A DNA stretch of 34,286 nucleotides, taken from positions 1 through 34,286 of the forward strand of contig CATLOZ010000008.1 of assembly GCA_950054395.1 (NCBI GenBank), in the 5' to 3' direction. How positions within the stretch are numbered: the first letter of the stretch is position 1; the number at the start of each line of letters is the position of its first letter. The stretch comes from an uncultured Chloroflexota bacterium (GTDB lineage: Bacteria > Chloroflexota > Dehalococcoidia > Lucifugimonadales > GCA-002694895). The position numbers were made by a program, and so were the translations under genes. A model generated the notes under the pieces. It searched no databases. It was not told the origin of the DNA and worked only from the letters and a program-made list of their open reading frames with translations. Positions 1 through 8,551 of the stretch are shown here, piece by piece.

Positions 1-152
1 AATTCAACTGCTTCATATTTCCCTATACTTGCACCTGAAGGAACTGTGGATATGCCAGTATATTTATTATCAAGAGTAACAAAAGATCGTAATGTAGGAG
101 TACCTCTTGAATCAAGAACTTGTATTGAACTTATGTTTGTGATTTTAGACAT
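1..152 (-). CDS. eno: Enolase, N-terminal fragment (runs off left edge)
   Basis: Reading the minus strand from the ATG at 152 gives an open frame of 50 codons that continues out of the window. It contains the enolase N-terminal signature VLDSRGTPT and, further on, PSGASIGKYEA. The latter is the mobile catalytic loop, usually PSGASTG; here Thr is Ile. Enolase interconverts 2-phosphoglycerate and phosphoenolpyruvate in cytosolic glycolysis and gluconeogenesis. Only the capping N-terminal domain is present, so the catalytic barrel cannot be checked. The gene is divergent from thrS. No Shine-Dalgarno sequence is visible before the ATG. Confidence 0.9.
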   Translation of the reverse strand, partial: MSKITNISSIQVLDSRGTPTLRSFVTLDNKYTGISTVPSGASIGKYEAVE

Positions 153-280
153 ATAGAAATTATATTTTTAAGCTTTTTTATGATCATATTTTTAGAAATA
201 TTATACTTTATTATATGAGAGTTTAATTTAATTTATACTTGATATATCATATAAAAAGTAATTAATATTTATTTGTTTTA
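153..280. promoter_or_regulatory. Divergent eno/thrS intergenic region
   Basis: This is 128 nt of almost pure A/T between two divergent genes, so it must carry promoters for both. A minus-strand TATAAT (200-205) with TTAAAC at 221-226 is a possible eno promoter, but its 15-nt spacer is short. On the plus strand, TTGATA (239-244) followed 17 nt later by a TTAATA-like element is a possible thrS promoter, leaving a very short leader. Base composition makes such matches easy by chance, so individual boxes are weak. No Shine-Dalgarno is visible for either gene. Confidence 0.4.
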
Positions 281-1996
281 ATGAGTGATATACAAAATCT
301 TAGAGATAAAATAAGACATTCAGCGGCACATTTGCTGGCTGAAGCGGTATTAAAAATTTATCCTGATGCAAAATTAACAATTGGACCGGCTATATCGGAT
401 GGATTTTTTTATGACTTTGATATTGATGAAACTTTTTCCGATCAAGATTTAGTTTCAATTGAACGGCAAATGAAAAGATCAATAAAAAGGAATACAAAAT
501 TTGAAGGAAAGGAATTATCCAAAAAAGAAGCATTGATTATTTATAAAGATAATCCTTATAAAACAGAAATTATTAATTCTATGCCAGAAAATGAGGTAAT
601 AACAGAATACAGTCATTCTAATGGTAATTTTGTAGATTTATGTAAGGGCGGACATGTTGAGAAAACAGGGGAAATCAAAGCTGTAAAATTGCTTTCAACT
701 GCGGGTGCTTATTGGCGAGGAGATGAAAATAATAAGATGTTACAACGCATTTATGGAACTGCGTTTGAAAGTACTGAGGAATTAGACAAGCATTTACTTT
801 TCTTAGAAGAGGCATCAAAAAGAGACCATAGAAAACTTGGTAAAGAGTTAGACCTTTTTTCTATTTCACAAGATATTGGTTCCGGAATGATTTTATGGCA
901 TCCTAAAGGTTCTTTTATAAGAAGTAAAATTGAAGATTATTGGAAAAGTGAACATATCAAAGATAATTATGATTTGATATATACTCCGCATGTTGGTAAA
1001 TCAGATCTTTGGTCAAAAAGTGGGCATTTAGATAATTTTAAGGAAAATATGTTTCCTAGTATTGATATGGATAATAATGAATATTATTTGAAACCTATGA
1101 ATTGTCCTTTTCATATTGCGTACTATAAAAATAAGTTGAGAAGTTACAGGGATTTACCTATGAGAATAGGTGAATTAGGTACGGTATATAGATATGAGAA
1201 ACAGGGCGTTTTGCACGGATTATTAAGAGTGCGTGGATTCACTCAAGATGATGCCCATATATTTTGTATGCCTGAGCAAGTAATAGAAGAATTTAATTCA
1301 GTACTTGATTTAACATTTAGAATTTACGATAAATTTGATTTTAGAAATTATAAAATTACGTTGTCAACTAAACCTGAGAAATATGTTGGCGAAGATAAAG
1401 ATTGGGATTTTGCTGAAAATATCCTTAAAAAAATATTAAATGAAAAAGGACTTGAATACGAACTTGATGAAGGTGGAGGGGCTTTTTACGGCCCTAAAAT
1501 AGATATTCATATTGAAGACGCTATAGGTCGCCTTTGGCAATGTACTACAGTTCAATTTGATTTCAATTTACCCGAACGTTTTGATTTAAAGTATATATCT
1601 ACAGAAGGTAAGGAGATTAAACCAATTATGATTCATAGAGCACTTCTTGGTTCAGTTGAGAGATTTTTTGGAGTATTAATTGAACATTACGCAGGATCAT
1701 TTCCAATGTGGCTTGCCCCAATTCAAATTATGATTATTCCAATTGCAGATAGACACATAGATTATTGTAATCAAATTTCTGATGTTTTGAAAGAAAAAAA
1801 TTTCCGTTCGGTGGTGAATGATTCATCTGAAAGAATGAATGCAAAAATAAGGGAAGCTCAAATGCAAAAAATACCATATATGATTGTAATAGGAGATAAG
1901 GAGATATCTCAAAACAAACTTTCAATAAGAACTAGATCTGGCGAAAACATTCCAGATATAGATTTAAATGAATTTTTTAATTTGCTAAATGATTAA
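281..1996 (+). CDS. thrS: Threonyl-tRNA synthetase lacking the TGS domain
   Basis: Class II aminoacyl-tRNA synthetase that charges tRNA-Thr in the cytosol. The 571 aa protein starts directly in the N2 editing domain: H13 and H17 of HSAAH, then C121 and H125 of DLCKGGH. About 70 residues corresponding to the N-terminal TGS (N1) domain of the usual ~640 aa enzyme are absent. No upstream frame can supply them, because only 128 nt separate this gene from divergent eno. The catalytic core is complete. Motif 2 is around RYEKQGVLHGLLRVRGFTQD, motif 3 is around HRALLGSVERF, and the zinc ligands by alignment are C275, H326 and H452. The anticodon-binding domain spans about 475-571. The ATG lacks a clear Shine-Dalgarno. 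The gene overlaps ctaA by 8 nt. Confidence 0.97.
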   Translation: MSDIQNLRDKIRHSAAHLLAEAVLKIYPDAKLTIGPAISDGFFYDFDIDETFSDQDLVSIERQMKRSIKRNTKFEGKELSKKEALIIYKDNPYKTEIINSMPENEVITEYSHSNGNFVDLCKGGHVEKTGEIKAVKLLSTAGAYWRGDENNKMLQRIYGTAFESTEELDKHLLFLEEASKRDHRKLGKELDLFSISQDIGSGMILWHPKGSFIRSKIEDYWKSEHIKDNYDLIYTPHVGKSDLWSKSGHLDNFKENMFPSIDMDNNEYYLKPMNCPFHIAYYKNKLRSYRDLPMRIGELGTVYRYEKQGVLHGLLRVRGFTQDDAHIFCMPEQVIEEFNSVLDLTFRIYDKFDFRNYKITLSTKPEKYVGEDKDWDFAENILKKILNEKGLEYELDEGGGAFYGPKIDIHIEDAIGRLWQCTTVQFDFNLPERFDLKYISTEGKEIKPIMIHRALLGSVERFFGVLIEHYAGSFPMWLAPIQIMIIPIADRHIDYCNQISDVLKEKNFRSVVNDSSERMNAKIREAQMQKIPYMIVIGDKEISQNKLSIRTRSGENIPDIDLNEFFNLLND

Positions 1997-2903
1997 TAAA
2001 TTTTTATCAATAAATAAATTAAAAATATTGTCTTATGTGTCCTTGCTAGGCATTCTGATGGTTTTATTCCAAATAACCTTGGGAGGGATAGTAAGGGTCA
2101 CTGAATCAGGATTGGGATGCCCTGATTGGCCTCTATGTGATGGTCAAATCGTACCTGAATTAGACTTTCATACTGCCATAGAATGGGGGCATAGAGTTTC
2201 TGGTGCTTCTATTGGAATTTTAATTATTATTATTAATGTTATTTCAGTTAAATTTTTTGGAAGAAAATCAGCACAATCATCTATAGCCTTTTCTTTGTTA
2301 TTGTTGGTTGTTTTGGAAGGCGTTTTAGGCGGTGTTACTGTTTTGACAGAATTAGCATGGTGGGTCCGGTTAATTCATCTGGGAGTTTCATTTGTAATCT
2401 TATTTCTTTTTGCATATTTGTTTTCTTCAATTAGAAAAGTTAATAAAAAATCATTTATATCAAATCTTAAGATATTTCAGGAATATATATTAAATACCAC
2501 TTTGATTGGACTTTTGATTTTAATGTTGTACGGTTCAGCAATAGTGGGATTAGGAGTTAATTCATCCTGCATGTCGTGGCCTGATTGTATGGGTCAATGG
2601 ATAAGATTTAATGAAAGTTCGTATCTTTTACATATGATACACAGATATTTAGCTTTAGTTTTTGGGCTGATGATATTGTATATTTCTCATGTAGTTGGAA
2701 GATTTGCAATGCGTCGTTCTTTTGTTAAAATTATTGCCAGGTCACTGGGATTAATATTTATACTTCATATTTTGTTTAGTATTGGATTAGTTCACGCAGG
2801 ATTTGATGAATGGTTAAGGGTGGTACATCTAAGTTTGGCTGGTATTATATGGTTATTTGTTTCATGGTTATTTATAGAATACAGAATATTTAAATCAACT
2901 TAA
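1989..2903 (+). CDS. ctaA: Heme A synthase (CtaA/COX15 family)
   Basis: Integral membrane monooxygenase that converts heme O to heme A for the oxidase encoded just downstream. The 304 aa protein has about eight hydrophobic helices in two similar halves. The four expected heme-ligand histidines are visible: H68 (EWGHR), H130 (LIHLG), H218 (HMIHRY) and H280 (VVHLS). Both extracytoplasmic loops carry the paired cysteines, C44/C50 (GCPDWPLC) and C194/C200 (SCMSWPDC), typical of the Bacillus-like CtaA class. The start overlaps the end of thrS by 8 nt, implying translation coupled to thrS. The heme O synthase CtaB is not in the window. A 128-nt gap with no convincing terminator separates it from coxB. 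Confidence 0.95.
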   Translation: MINKFLSINKLKILSYVSLLGILMVLFQITLGGIVRVTESGLGCPDWPLCDGQIVPELDFHTAIEWGHRVSGASIGILIIIINVISVKFFGRKSAQSSIAFSLLLLVVLEGVLGGVTVLTELAWWVRLIHLGVSFVILFLFAYLFSSIRKVNKKSFISNLKIFQEYILNTTLIGLLILMLYGSAIVGLGVNSSCMSWPDCMGQWIRFNESSYLLHMIHRYLALVFGLMILYISHVVGRFAMRRSFVKIIARSLGLIFILHILFSIGLVHAGFDEWLRVVHLSLAGIIWLFVSWLFIEYRIFKST

Positions 2904-3031
2904 TTTGAAGGTAATTTTTTATAATAGAAAAATTATATTTTATTAATTATTAACTATAAAATGTGTAGACTATAGATGTCCTTGTTGTTACAATTTTTTA
3001 AATGTGAATTATATTACTAATTGATAATTTA

Positions 3032-4075
3032 GTGTTTGATACGATAAAAAAATTCTTACCAATTTTACTGTCTTTACTTTTTGTTATTGCCTGCGGAGGG
3101 TTTGATGGTCCGCAATCTACATTTGATACACACGGCCCAGTAGCAAAAGAGCAAGCCGACTTGTTTTATTTGATTTTGTGGGCGGGTATGGTTGTTTTAG
3201 TAGCAGTAGAGTTAGCTATTATATATATATATATTAAATTTAGAAGAAAGAAAAACTCTACAAGAATTCCATCCCAGACTCATGGGAATACTAAATTGGA
3301 AATTATGTGGACAATTTTACCAGCTATATTTTTAGCAATTGTATCAGTTCCTGTATTGTCTGCAATTTGGACTATTGGAACTCCACCAAAAAATCCAGAT
3401 GTTGTTGTAAATGTACATGGTCATCAATATTGGTTTGAATTTGAATATCAAGATTTAGACGTTGTAACTGCAAATGAATTACATATACCTGTTGGGAAAA
3501 AAATATTAATTAATCTCTACTCTAATAATGTATTGCATAGTTTTTGGATACCTAAGATAGCAGGTAAAACTGATATTATTCCTAATCAAGGCAACTATAT
3601 GTGGATTCAAGGCGATGATGTTGGTATGTATTATGGGCAATGTGCAGAATTTTGCGGAGAATCTCACGCTTTAATGAGATTTAGAGTAGTAGTAGATACA
3701 GATGAAGATTTCAGAGCATGGATATCTCATCAAAAATCAGAAGCTTTTGTCCCTAATGATCCTTTGGAAAAATCTGGTTATGATATTTTTATGTCTTCAA
3801 AAGCAGGATGTGGAGGTTGTCATATGATAAATGGGTCTAAAAAGGCAAAAGGTAAAATTGGCCCTAATTTAACACATTTTGGATCTCGTCAACATATGGC
3901 TGCAGGTATATTAGAAAATAATCAGGTTAATCTTAGGAATTGGATAAGAAATCCTGATATGATAAAACCAGGTAATATAATGTCAGGGCAGGCTGCAGTT
4001 TATATGGACCCTAATAAATCATTAACAGAATCTGAAGTTATAGCCCTTGCTTCATATTTACAATCATTAAAGTGA
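3032..4075 (+). CDS. coxB: Cytochrome c oxidase subunit II with fused cytochrome c (caa3 type)
   Basis: Subunit II accepts electrons and passes them through CuA to subunit I. It begins with a lipoprotein signal (lipobox VIAC, Cys21), followed by two TM helices (about 45-70 and 92-115). The periplasmic cupredoxin domain has CuA ligands H169, C204, E206 (backbone ligand in the family), C208, H212 and M215 (QCAEFCGESHALM). A C-terminal class I cytochrome c domain carries CGGCH at 260-264, with Met317 a likely axial ligand; this fusion defines caa3 oxidases. The start is GTG, because the nearer ATG and TTG codons run straight into stops. It is 17 nt from coxA and clearly in one operon with it. 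Confidence 0.96.
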   Translation: MFDTIKKFLPILLSLLFVIACGGFDGPQSTFDTHGPVAKEQADLFYLILWAGMVVLVAVELAIIYIYIKFRRKKNSTRIPSQTHGNTKLEIMWTILPAIFLAIVSVPVLSAIWTIGTPPKNPDVVVNVHGHQYWFEFEYQDLDVVTANELHIPVGKKILINLYSNNVLHSFWIPKIAGKTDIIPNQGNYMWIQGDDVGMYYGQCAEFCGESHALMRFRVVVDTDEDFRAWISHQKSEAFVPNDPLEKSGYDIFMSSKAGCGGCHMINGSKKAKGKIGPNLTHFGSRQHMAAGILENNQVNLRNWIRNPDMIKPGNIMSGQAAVYMDPNKSLTESEVIALASYLQSLK

Positions 4076-4092
4076 TATAGAAAAATTAAATT

Positions 4093-5940
4093 ATGACAAC
4101 AATTCCTTTTAAATTACCATTGAATATAAAATTATATAGACCTGTCAGTCCTACTGGTGTATGGGGTTGGTTGACTACTGTTGATCATAAAAAGATAGGT
4201 GTTTTATATGGTGTAACTGCATTCATTATGTTTCTCACAGGTGGAATAGAAGCAATGTTGATTCGAACTCAATTAATTGCACCTGAGCTAAAAATAATTG
4301 CTCCTGAAGTCTATAATCAGCTTTTTACTATGCATGCAACAACAATGATTTTTTTAGCTATAATGCCTTTGTCTGCAGCGTTTTTTAATTTTATTATTCC
4401 TTTACAAATTGGTGCAAGAGATGTTGCGTTCCCTAGATTAAATGCTTTTAGTTATTGGGCTTTTCTTGCTGGTGCTTTAATAATGAAATCAAGCTGGTTT
4501 TTAGGAGGATCTCCAAATGCTGGTTGGTTTGGTTATGCTCCCATAACTACTGCAACGTTTAATCCTGGAAATGGGATAGATTTTTGGATTATTGGTCTTC
4601 AAGTCTTAGGTGTAGCTTCTTTAGCCGCATCTTTTAATTTTATAGTAACTATAATAAATTTGAGAGCCCCTGGAATGACAATGATGAGGTTGCCATTATT
4701 TACATGGATGACTTTTATAACAGCTATACTACTTATATTAGCTTTTCCAGTAATAACTGTTGCTTTAATTGAATTGATGCTTGATAGAACTTTTGATTTT
4801 AATTTTTTCAATACTAAAGCAGGAGCTAATCCTATATTGTGGCAACATTTATTCTGGATATTTGGCCACCCTGAAGTTTATATTTTGATATTACCAGCTA
4901 TGGGAATAGTATCTGAGGTTTTACCTACATTTTCTAGAAAACCTATATTTGGGTATCCTGCAATGGTACTAGCAGCTTCTTTTATTGCATTTATGGGATG
5001 GTTAGTATGGAGTCATCATATGTTTACAACTGGATTAGGTCCAATTGCAAATAGTGTGTTTACATTAACTACAATGCTTATAGCAATTCCTACTGGTGTA
5101 AAAATGTTTAATTGGTTGGGTACCATGTGGGGTGGAGATATAGATTTCAAAACCCCTACATTATTTGCTGTAGGATTTATGTCAATGTTTTTAATTGGTG
5201 GAATTAGTGGTGTAATGCACTCTTTTTCTGCTTCTGATTATCAGCAACAGGATACATATTTTATAGTTGCTCATATACATTATGTTTTGTTCGGAGGTTC
5301 TATATTTGGAATTTTTGCAGGTATTTATTATTGGTTTCCTAAAATCACTGGAAGAATGTATGATGAAAAATTAGGTAAGCTAAATTTTTGGATAATGTTT
5401 ATTGGTCAGAATTTAACTTTCTTCCCTATGCATTGGGTTGGAATGCAAGGCATGCCAAGAAGAATTTTTACATACGACTCTGGAATGGGATGGGCTTTTT
5501 GGAACGGATTTGAAACAATTGCAGCTTATGCGATTGCATTCGGAGTTTTAATATTTGTTATAAATATGATAAAAAGTTGGACTGGTGGTAAAAAAGCAGG
5601 TGATGATCCTTGGGATGGAAGAACATTAGAGTGGTCAATACCTTCTCCACCACCTGTTTATAATTTTAGAGATATTCCGATAGTTAAATCTTTAGATGAT
5701 TTTTGGCACACTAAACAAAAATCATCTAATTCAAATACTAAAGTTAAAAGTAAAACGAAAGTAAGCGATATTCATTTACCTCAGCCTTCTTACTGGCCTT
5801 TATTAGTAGCTGTAGGGTTAACAATAGCAGGTTTTGGCATTATTTATAATTTGGTGTTCACTGGAATTGGTATTGGTATTATGCTGATAACAGTATGTGC
5901 TTGGTCTTTTGAACCGGTTAACGAACCCGATTCACATTAG
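4093..5940 (+). CDS. coxA: Cytochrome c oxidase subunit I
   Basis: Catalytic heme-copper subunit that reduces O2 to water and pumps protons. The visible metal ligands are H81 (heme a), H259, H308 and H309 (CuB), H394 (heme a3) and H396 (heme a). Tyr263 in GHPEVY is the expected crosslinked tyrosine, and E261 in the same motif marks an A1-type D-channel enzyme. The 615 aa chain has the 12-helix core plus a C-terminal extension with two more hydrophobic segments (about 560-605). Such an extension is seen in other caa3 enzymes. In the usual HDTYY motif near the Mg site the His is Gln (QQDTYF). It lies between coxB and coxC with gaps of 17 nt on each side. Confidence 0.97.
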   Translation: MTTIPFKLPLNIKLYRPVSPTGVWGWLTTVDHKKIGVLYGVTAFIMFLTGGIEAMLIRTQLIAPELKIIAPEVYNQLFTMHATTMIFLAIMPLSAAFFNFIIPLQIGARDVAFPRLNAFSYWAFLAGALIMKSSWFLGGSPNAGWFGYAPITTATFNPGNGIDFWIIGLQVLGVASLAASFNFIVTIINLRAPGMTMMRLPLFTWMTFITAILLILAFPVITVALIELMLDRTFDFNFFNTKAGANPILWQHLFWIFGHPEVYILILPAMGIVSEVLPTFSRKPIFGYPAMVLAASFIAFMGWLVWSHHMFTTGLGPIANSVFTLTTMLIAIPTGVKMFNWLGTMWGGDIDFKTPTLFAVGFMSMFLIGGISGVMHSFSASDYQQQDTYFIVAHIHYVLFGGSIFGIFAGIYYWFPKITGRMYDEKLGKLNFWIMFIGQNLTFFPMHWVGMQGMPRRIFTYDSGMGWAFWNGFETIAAYAIAFGVLIFVINMIKSWTGGKKAGDDPWDGRTLEWSIPSPPPVYNFRDIPIVKSLDDFWHTKQKSSNSNTKVKSKTKVSDIHLPQPSYWPLLVAVGLTIAGFGIIYNLVFTGIGIGIMLITVCAWSFEPVNEPDSH

Positions 5941-5957
5941 TTTGAGGTATATAGAAT

Positions 5958-6557
5958 ATGTCTGATGAAACGACAACAGGATTAAGTCATAGAAAACTAT
6001 TAATTTGGGTTTTCTTGGGATCTGATTGCATGTTTTTTGCATCTTTGATAGGCACGTATCTTATTTATAAAGGATCAGGTGTTTTGCACCCTGGCCCTGC
6101 AGATGTGTTTGATATACCAACAACATCTGTTAGCACATTTGTTTTGCTTATGAGTAGTATGAGTATGGTTTTTGCTTATGCATATTTAGTAAGAGATGAT
6201 ATAAAAGCATTTAGGATATGGATGTTTTCTACTATAATAATGGGATCAACATTTTTGGGGTTTCAGGTATTTGAGTTTAGCGAATTTTATTTCCATGATG
6301 ATTTAAGTCCTCAAACTAATTTGTTTGGAACGACTTTTTATGCTTTAACTGGTACTCATGGCCTTCATGTTACTATAGGAGTAATTTGGTTAGGTATAAT
6401 TTTTTATTCAAGTTTGTTTAGAAATACAGTAACTTCAAAAACCAATTTGGACTTAGATTTGGCAGCTTTGTATTGGCATTTTGTTGATATTGTATGGATT
6501 GTCATTTTTGCAGTTGTTTATTTATTTGGAACATTTACTGGATTCCCATCATCATAG
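5958..6557 (+). CDS. coxC: Cytochrome c oxidase subunit III
   Basis: Membrane subunit III, which stabilises the oxidase and supports proton uptake. The 199 aa protein has five predicted TM helices, the short form common in caa3/bo3-type enzymes rather than the seven-helix ~260 aa form. Recognisable family features are the N-terminal segment KLLIWVFLGSDCMFFASL, the acidic helix FQVFEFSEFYF and the GTHGLHVTIGVIWL segment containing conserved His residues. It follows coxA by 17 nt. Its stop (TAG, 6555-6557) is followed by the Shine-Dalgarno of the subunit IV gene. Confidence 0.95.
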   Translation: MSDETTTGLSHRKLLIWVFLGSDCMFFASLIGTYLIYKGSGVLHPGPADVFDIPTTSVSTFVLLMSSMSMVFAYAYLVRDDIKAFRIWMFSTIIMGSTFLGFQVFEFSEFYFHDDLSPQTNLFGTTFYALTGTHGLHVTIGVIWLGIIFYSSLFRNTVTSKTNLDLDLAALYWHFVDIVWIVIFAVVYLFGTFTGFPSS

Positions 6558-6570
6558 TGAGGAGATAAAA

Positions 6571-6891
6571 ATGTCTGTAGAAATAAAAAATCAATCTAAT
6601 CATATAGATGAAAGTCATTCTCACCCAAAGCCAATGACATACTTTAAAGTAGCAATGGCACTTGTTATTTTAACAGCTCTTGAAATTTTGGTATTTTATT
6701 TTGATTGGTTAGGTTATGGAATTATTCCTGTGTTAGCTTTTTTATCAATAGCAAAATTTGCAATTGTTGTGATGTATTATATGCATTTAAAATTTGACTC
6801 AAAATTATTTACATATGTTTTTATGTCAGGGCTGATTTTAGCAACAGTTGTAATTTTATGGCTGATGGCTTTATTTGGATGGTTTGTCTAA
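6571..6891 (+). CDS. coxD: Cytochrome c oxidase subunit IV (prokaryotic small subunit)
   Basis: A 106 aa protein with an N-terminal His-rich cytoplasmic stretch and three TM helices, ending in YYMHLKFDSKLF and a last hydrophobic helix. This is the pattern of the prokaryotic COX4 family. It is an accessory structural subunit of the oxidase. I place the start at ATG 6571 because GAGGAGAT lies just upstream, immediately after the coxC stop. A longer frame opening at 6481 would overlap coxC and lacks family similarity. Its position between coxC and ctaG fits an oxidase operon. Confidence 0.88.
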   Translation: MSVEIKNQSNHIDESHSHPKPMTYFKVAMALVILTALEILVFYFDWLGYGIIPVLAFLSIAKFAIVVMYYMHLKFDSKLFTYVFMSGLILATVVILWLMALFGWFV

Positions 6892-6900
6892 ACTAATTAA

Positions 6901-7686
6901 ATGCATTCAGTATTTTTAAATACTTCTTTTCACTATGAAATAATATTCGGGTTAGTAGCACTAGAATTTATTTATTTAGCCATTGTTTTTGGATTGAAAA
7001 ATAAATTCAGTATCAATCCTCAAACAGATTATAAAAAATCATTTACTTTTTTGCTTGGTATTCTGGTTTTATTTTTAGCCTTGGTATGGCCTGTTCATTA
7101 TATAAGTGAATATTATTTATTTAGCGCACATATGTTACAACATATAATGATTTCTTATATAGCACCCCCTTTATTATTATTAGGATTGAATCATAAAATT
7201 ACTGATTTATTGTTTAAATTTAAGTTATCAAAATATATTTTTAATTTTATTTTTAACCCTGTTTTTTGTTTCGTATTATTTAATATTGTATTTGGTTTAT
7301 GGCACATACCAAATGTATATAATTTATCTGTATCTTTCTATAAATTTCATGCATTAGAACATACTATGTTTATTATTTCAGCAATTTTTATGTGGTGGCC
7401 TTTAGTAACTCCAAGTTTAATTAAGCCAAGCTTACACTATTCCCTGAAATTAATTTATTTGTTTCTTTTATCTATCGCGCAGATTATTGTTTTTGGAATA
7501 ATTACTTATGCTTCTGAAAATATTTATGAGCATTATCAAAATTCAACTTATATGTTTGGCCTTTCCCCACTTGAAGACCAACAATTAGGTGGGGTAATTA
7601 TGAAAGTTGGTACAGCTTTAATTCTGATGGGCTTATTTATTTATTATTTTTTTAAATGGTATTTGTCAGAAAAAAGGTATGAATAG
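6901..7686 (+). CDS. ctaG: Cytochrome c oxidase assembly factor CtaG (caa3_CtaG family)
   Basis: A 261 aa polytopic membrane protein with about seven hydrophobic helices. The segment SAHMLQHIMISYIAPPLLLLG and the later WWPLVTPS motif are typical of the caa3-type CtaG family. That family is needed for assembly of caa3 oxidase in Bacillus, probably in copper delivery to CuB, and is unrelated to the Cox11-type CtaG of proteobacteria. Several histidines in the membrane helices are candidate copper ligands. It starts 9 nt after the subunit IV stop. This supports one transcriptional unit with the oxidase genes. Confidence 0.88.
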   Translation: MHSVFLNTSFHYEIIFGLVALEFIYLAIVFGLKNKFSINPQTDYKKSFTFLLGILVLFLALVWPVHYISEYYLFSAHMLQHIMISYIAPPLLLLGLNHKITDLLFKFKLSKYIFNFIFNPVFCFVLFNIVFGLWHIPNVYNLSVSFYKFHALEHTMFIISAIFMWWPLVTPSLIKPSLHYSLKLIYLFLLSIAQIIVFGIITYASENIYEHYQNSTYMFGLSPLEDQQLGGVIMKVGTALILMGLFIYYFFKWYLSEKRYE

Positions 7687-7730
7687 CTTTATTTATAATG
7701 TTAGAATTATAATTCAATGACCGTGAATGT

Positions 7731-7946
7731 ATGTTAAAACGATTAATTTATGCAATTATATTATCTCTTATTTCAGTGTTAACTGTAGCTGTTTTTGCTA
7801 TTTCCCTAGGTTATATTTTTTATAATCTTCCCACATTAGGATCTGGTGAGGGTGAATTAAAAAATTTATCAGTTGTTTTGGCTGGTATGTCTATATTAAT
7901 AGGAACTCCAATAATGGCATATCTAGCAGTAAAATATATTAAGTAA
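7731..7946 (+). CDS. Small two-TM membrane protein of the oxidase locus, unknown function
   Basis: I do not recognise this 71 aa protein. It has two hydrophobic segments (about 6-32 and 47-66) joined by a short loop with Gly and Glu residues (GSGEGELKN). It has no Cys or His, so direct metal binding is unlikely. The ATG at 7731 lies 44 nt after ctaG, and the stop is 17 nt before the SCO gene, all on the same strand. The context suggests an extra small subunit or assembly helper of the caa3 oxidase, but this is inferred only from position. Initiation from the TTG of the SCO gene shortly after suggests co-transcription. Confidence 0.65.
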   Translation: MLKRLIYAIILSLISVLTVAVFAISLGYIFYNLPTLGSGEGELKNLSVVLAGMSILIGTPIMAYLAVKYIK

Positions 7947-7963
7947 TTGGATTATTAGGATTT

Positions 7964-8551
7964 TTGTTTAAATTTTTTATCAGAATATTACTAGTCTTTA
8001 TATTCTTTATATTATCATCCTGCATTTTTGACAACCCTAATTATATGGGAATAAAATCAAAAACTGATTTGTATTTACCTGAATTTAATTTCCAAAATCA
8101 AAACGGAGTTTATATATCTGATGCCGATTTTTCATCTAAATTAGTACTTGTAACTTTTATGTATTCTAATTGCAAAACAGAGTGCCCCTCTGCACTCAAT
8201 GATTTAAAGATTTTTGAAAATATAAGAAATGAATACAAAGATGAATTAAATATAATAATATTTTCCATTGATCCTGTTAATGATACCCAACTTCAGGTAA
8301 AAAATTTATTGAATAAATATGAATTAAATAATTCTCTTGATTATTTAATTGCTGATAAATATGATCTGAAAGTAATATGGGAACATTTTTATGTACCAGT
8401 GGCTTATGTTCAAAGTAAATCTTTAAAAGGTAATTTGATTTTGCATTCTATTCCAGCATATTTAATTTCTAATCAAAATAAATTTACATTAATATATACT
8501 GAGTTTGATATAGATTCTATTAAAGTTGATATAAAAAATATATTAAATTAA
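7964..8551 (+). CDS. SCO1/SenC family copper chaperone lipoprotein
   Basis: SCO proteins deliver copper to, or reduce, the CuA site of subunit II on the outer face of the membrane. The 195 aa protein has a hydrophobic N-terminus ending in a lipobox (LSSC, Cys20), then a thioredoxin-like fold with the SCO metal motif C70-x3-C74-P (NCKTECP). His161 (LHSIPAYLI) is the third ligand. The start is TTG at 7964, preceded by AGGA with a rather short spacer. No in-frame ATG fits before the signal sequence. The 3' end overlaps the convergent rplT by 4 nt, so the two transcripts must run into each other. Confidence 0.93.
   Translation: MFKFFIRILLVFIFFILSSCIFDNPNYMGIKSKTDLYLPEFNFQNQNGVYISDADFSSKLVLVTFMYSNCKTECPSALNDLKIFENIRNEYKDELNIIIFSIDPVNDTQLQVKNLLNKYELNNSLDYLIADKYDLKVIWEHFYVPVAYVQSKSLKGNLILHSIPAYLISNQNKFTLIYTEFDIDSIKVDIKNILN

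Noticed and set aside
2904-3031. Promoter or terminator between ctaA and coxB
   Set aside because: Several TATAAT-like hexamers occur, but no -35 at 16-18 nt could be paired convincingly; the hairpin-like AATTTTT/AAAAATT is A/T only.
6481-6570. 30-codon N-terminal extension of the subunit IV gene
   Set aside because: It overlaps coxC in another frame, and a strong Shine-Dalgarno precedes ATG 6571.
7693-7712. Perfect 7-bp A/T hairpin after ctaG
   Set aside because: No G-C pairs and no T tract; such repeats are expected by chance in DNA of this composition.
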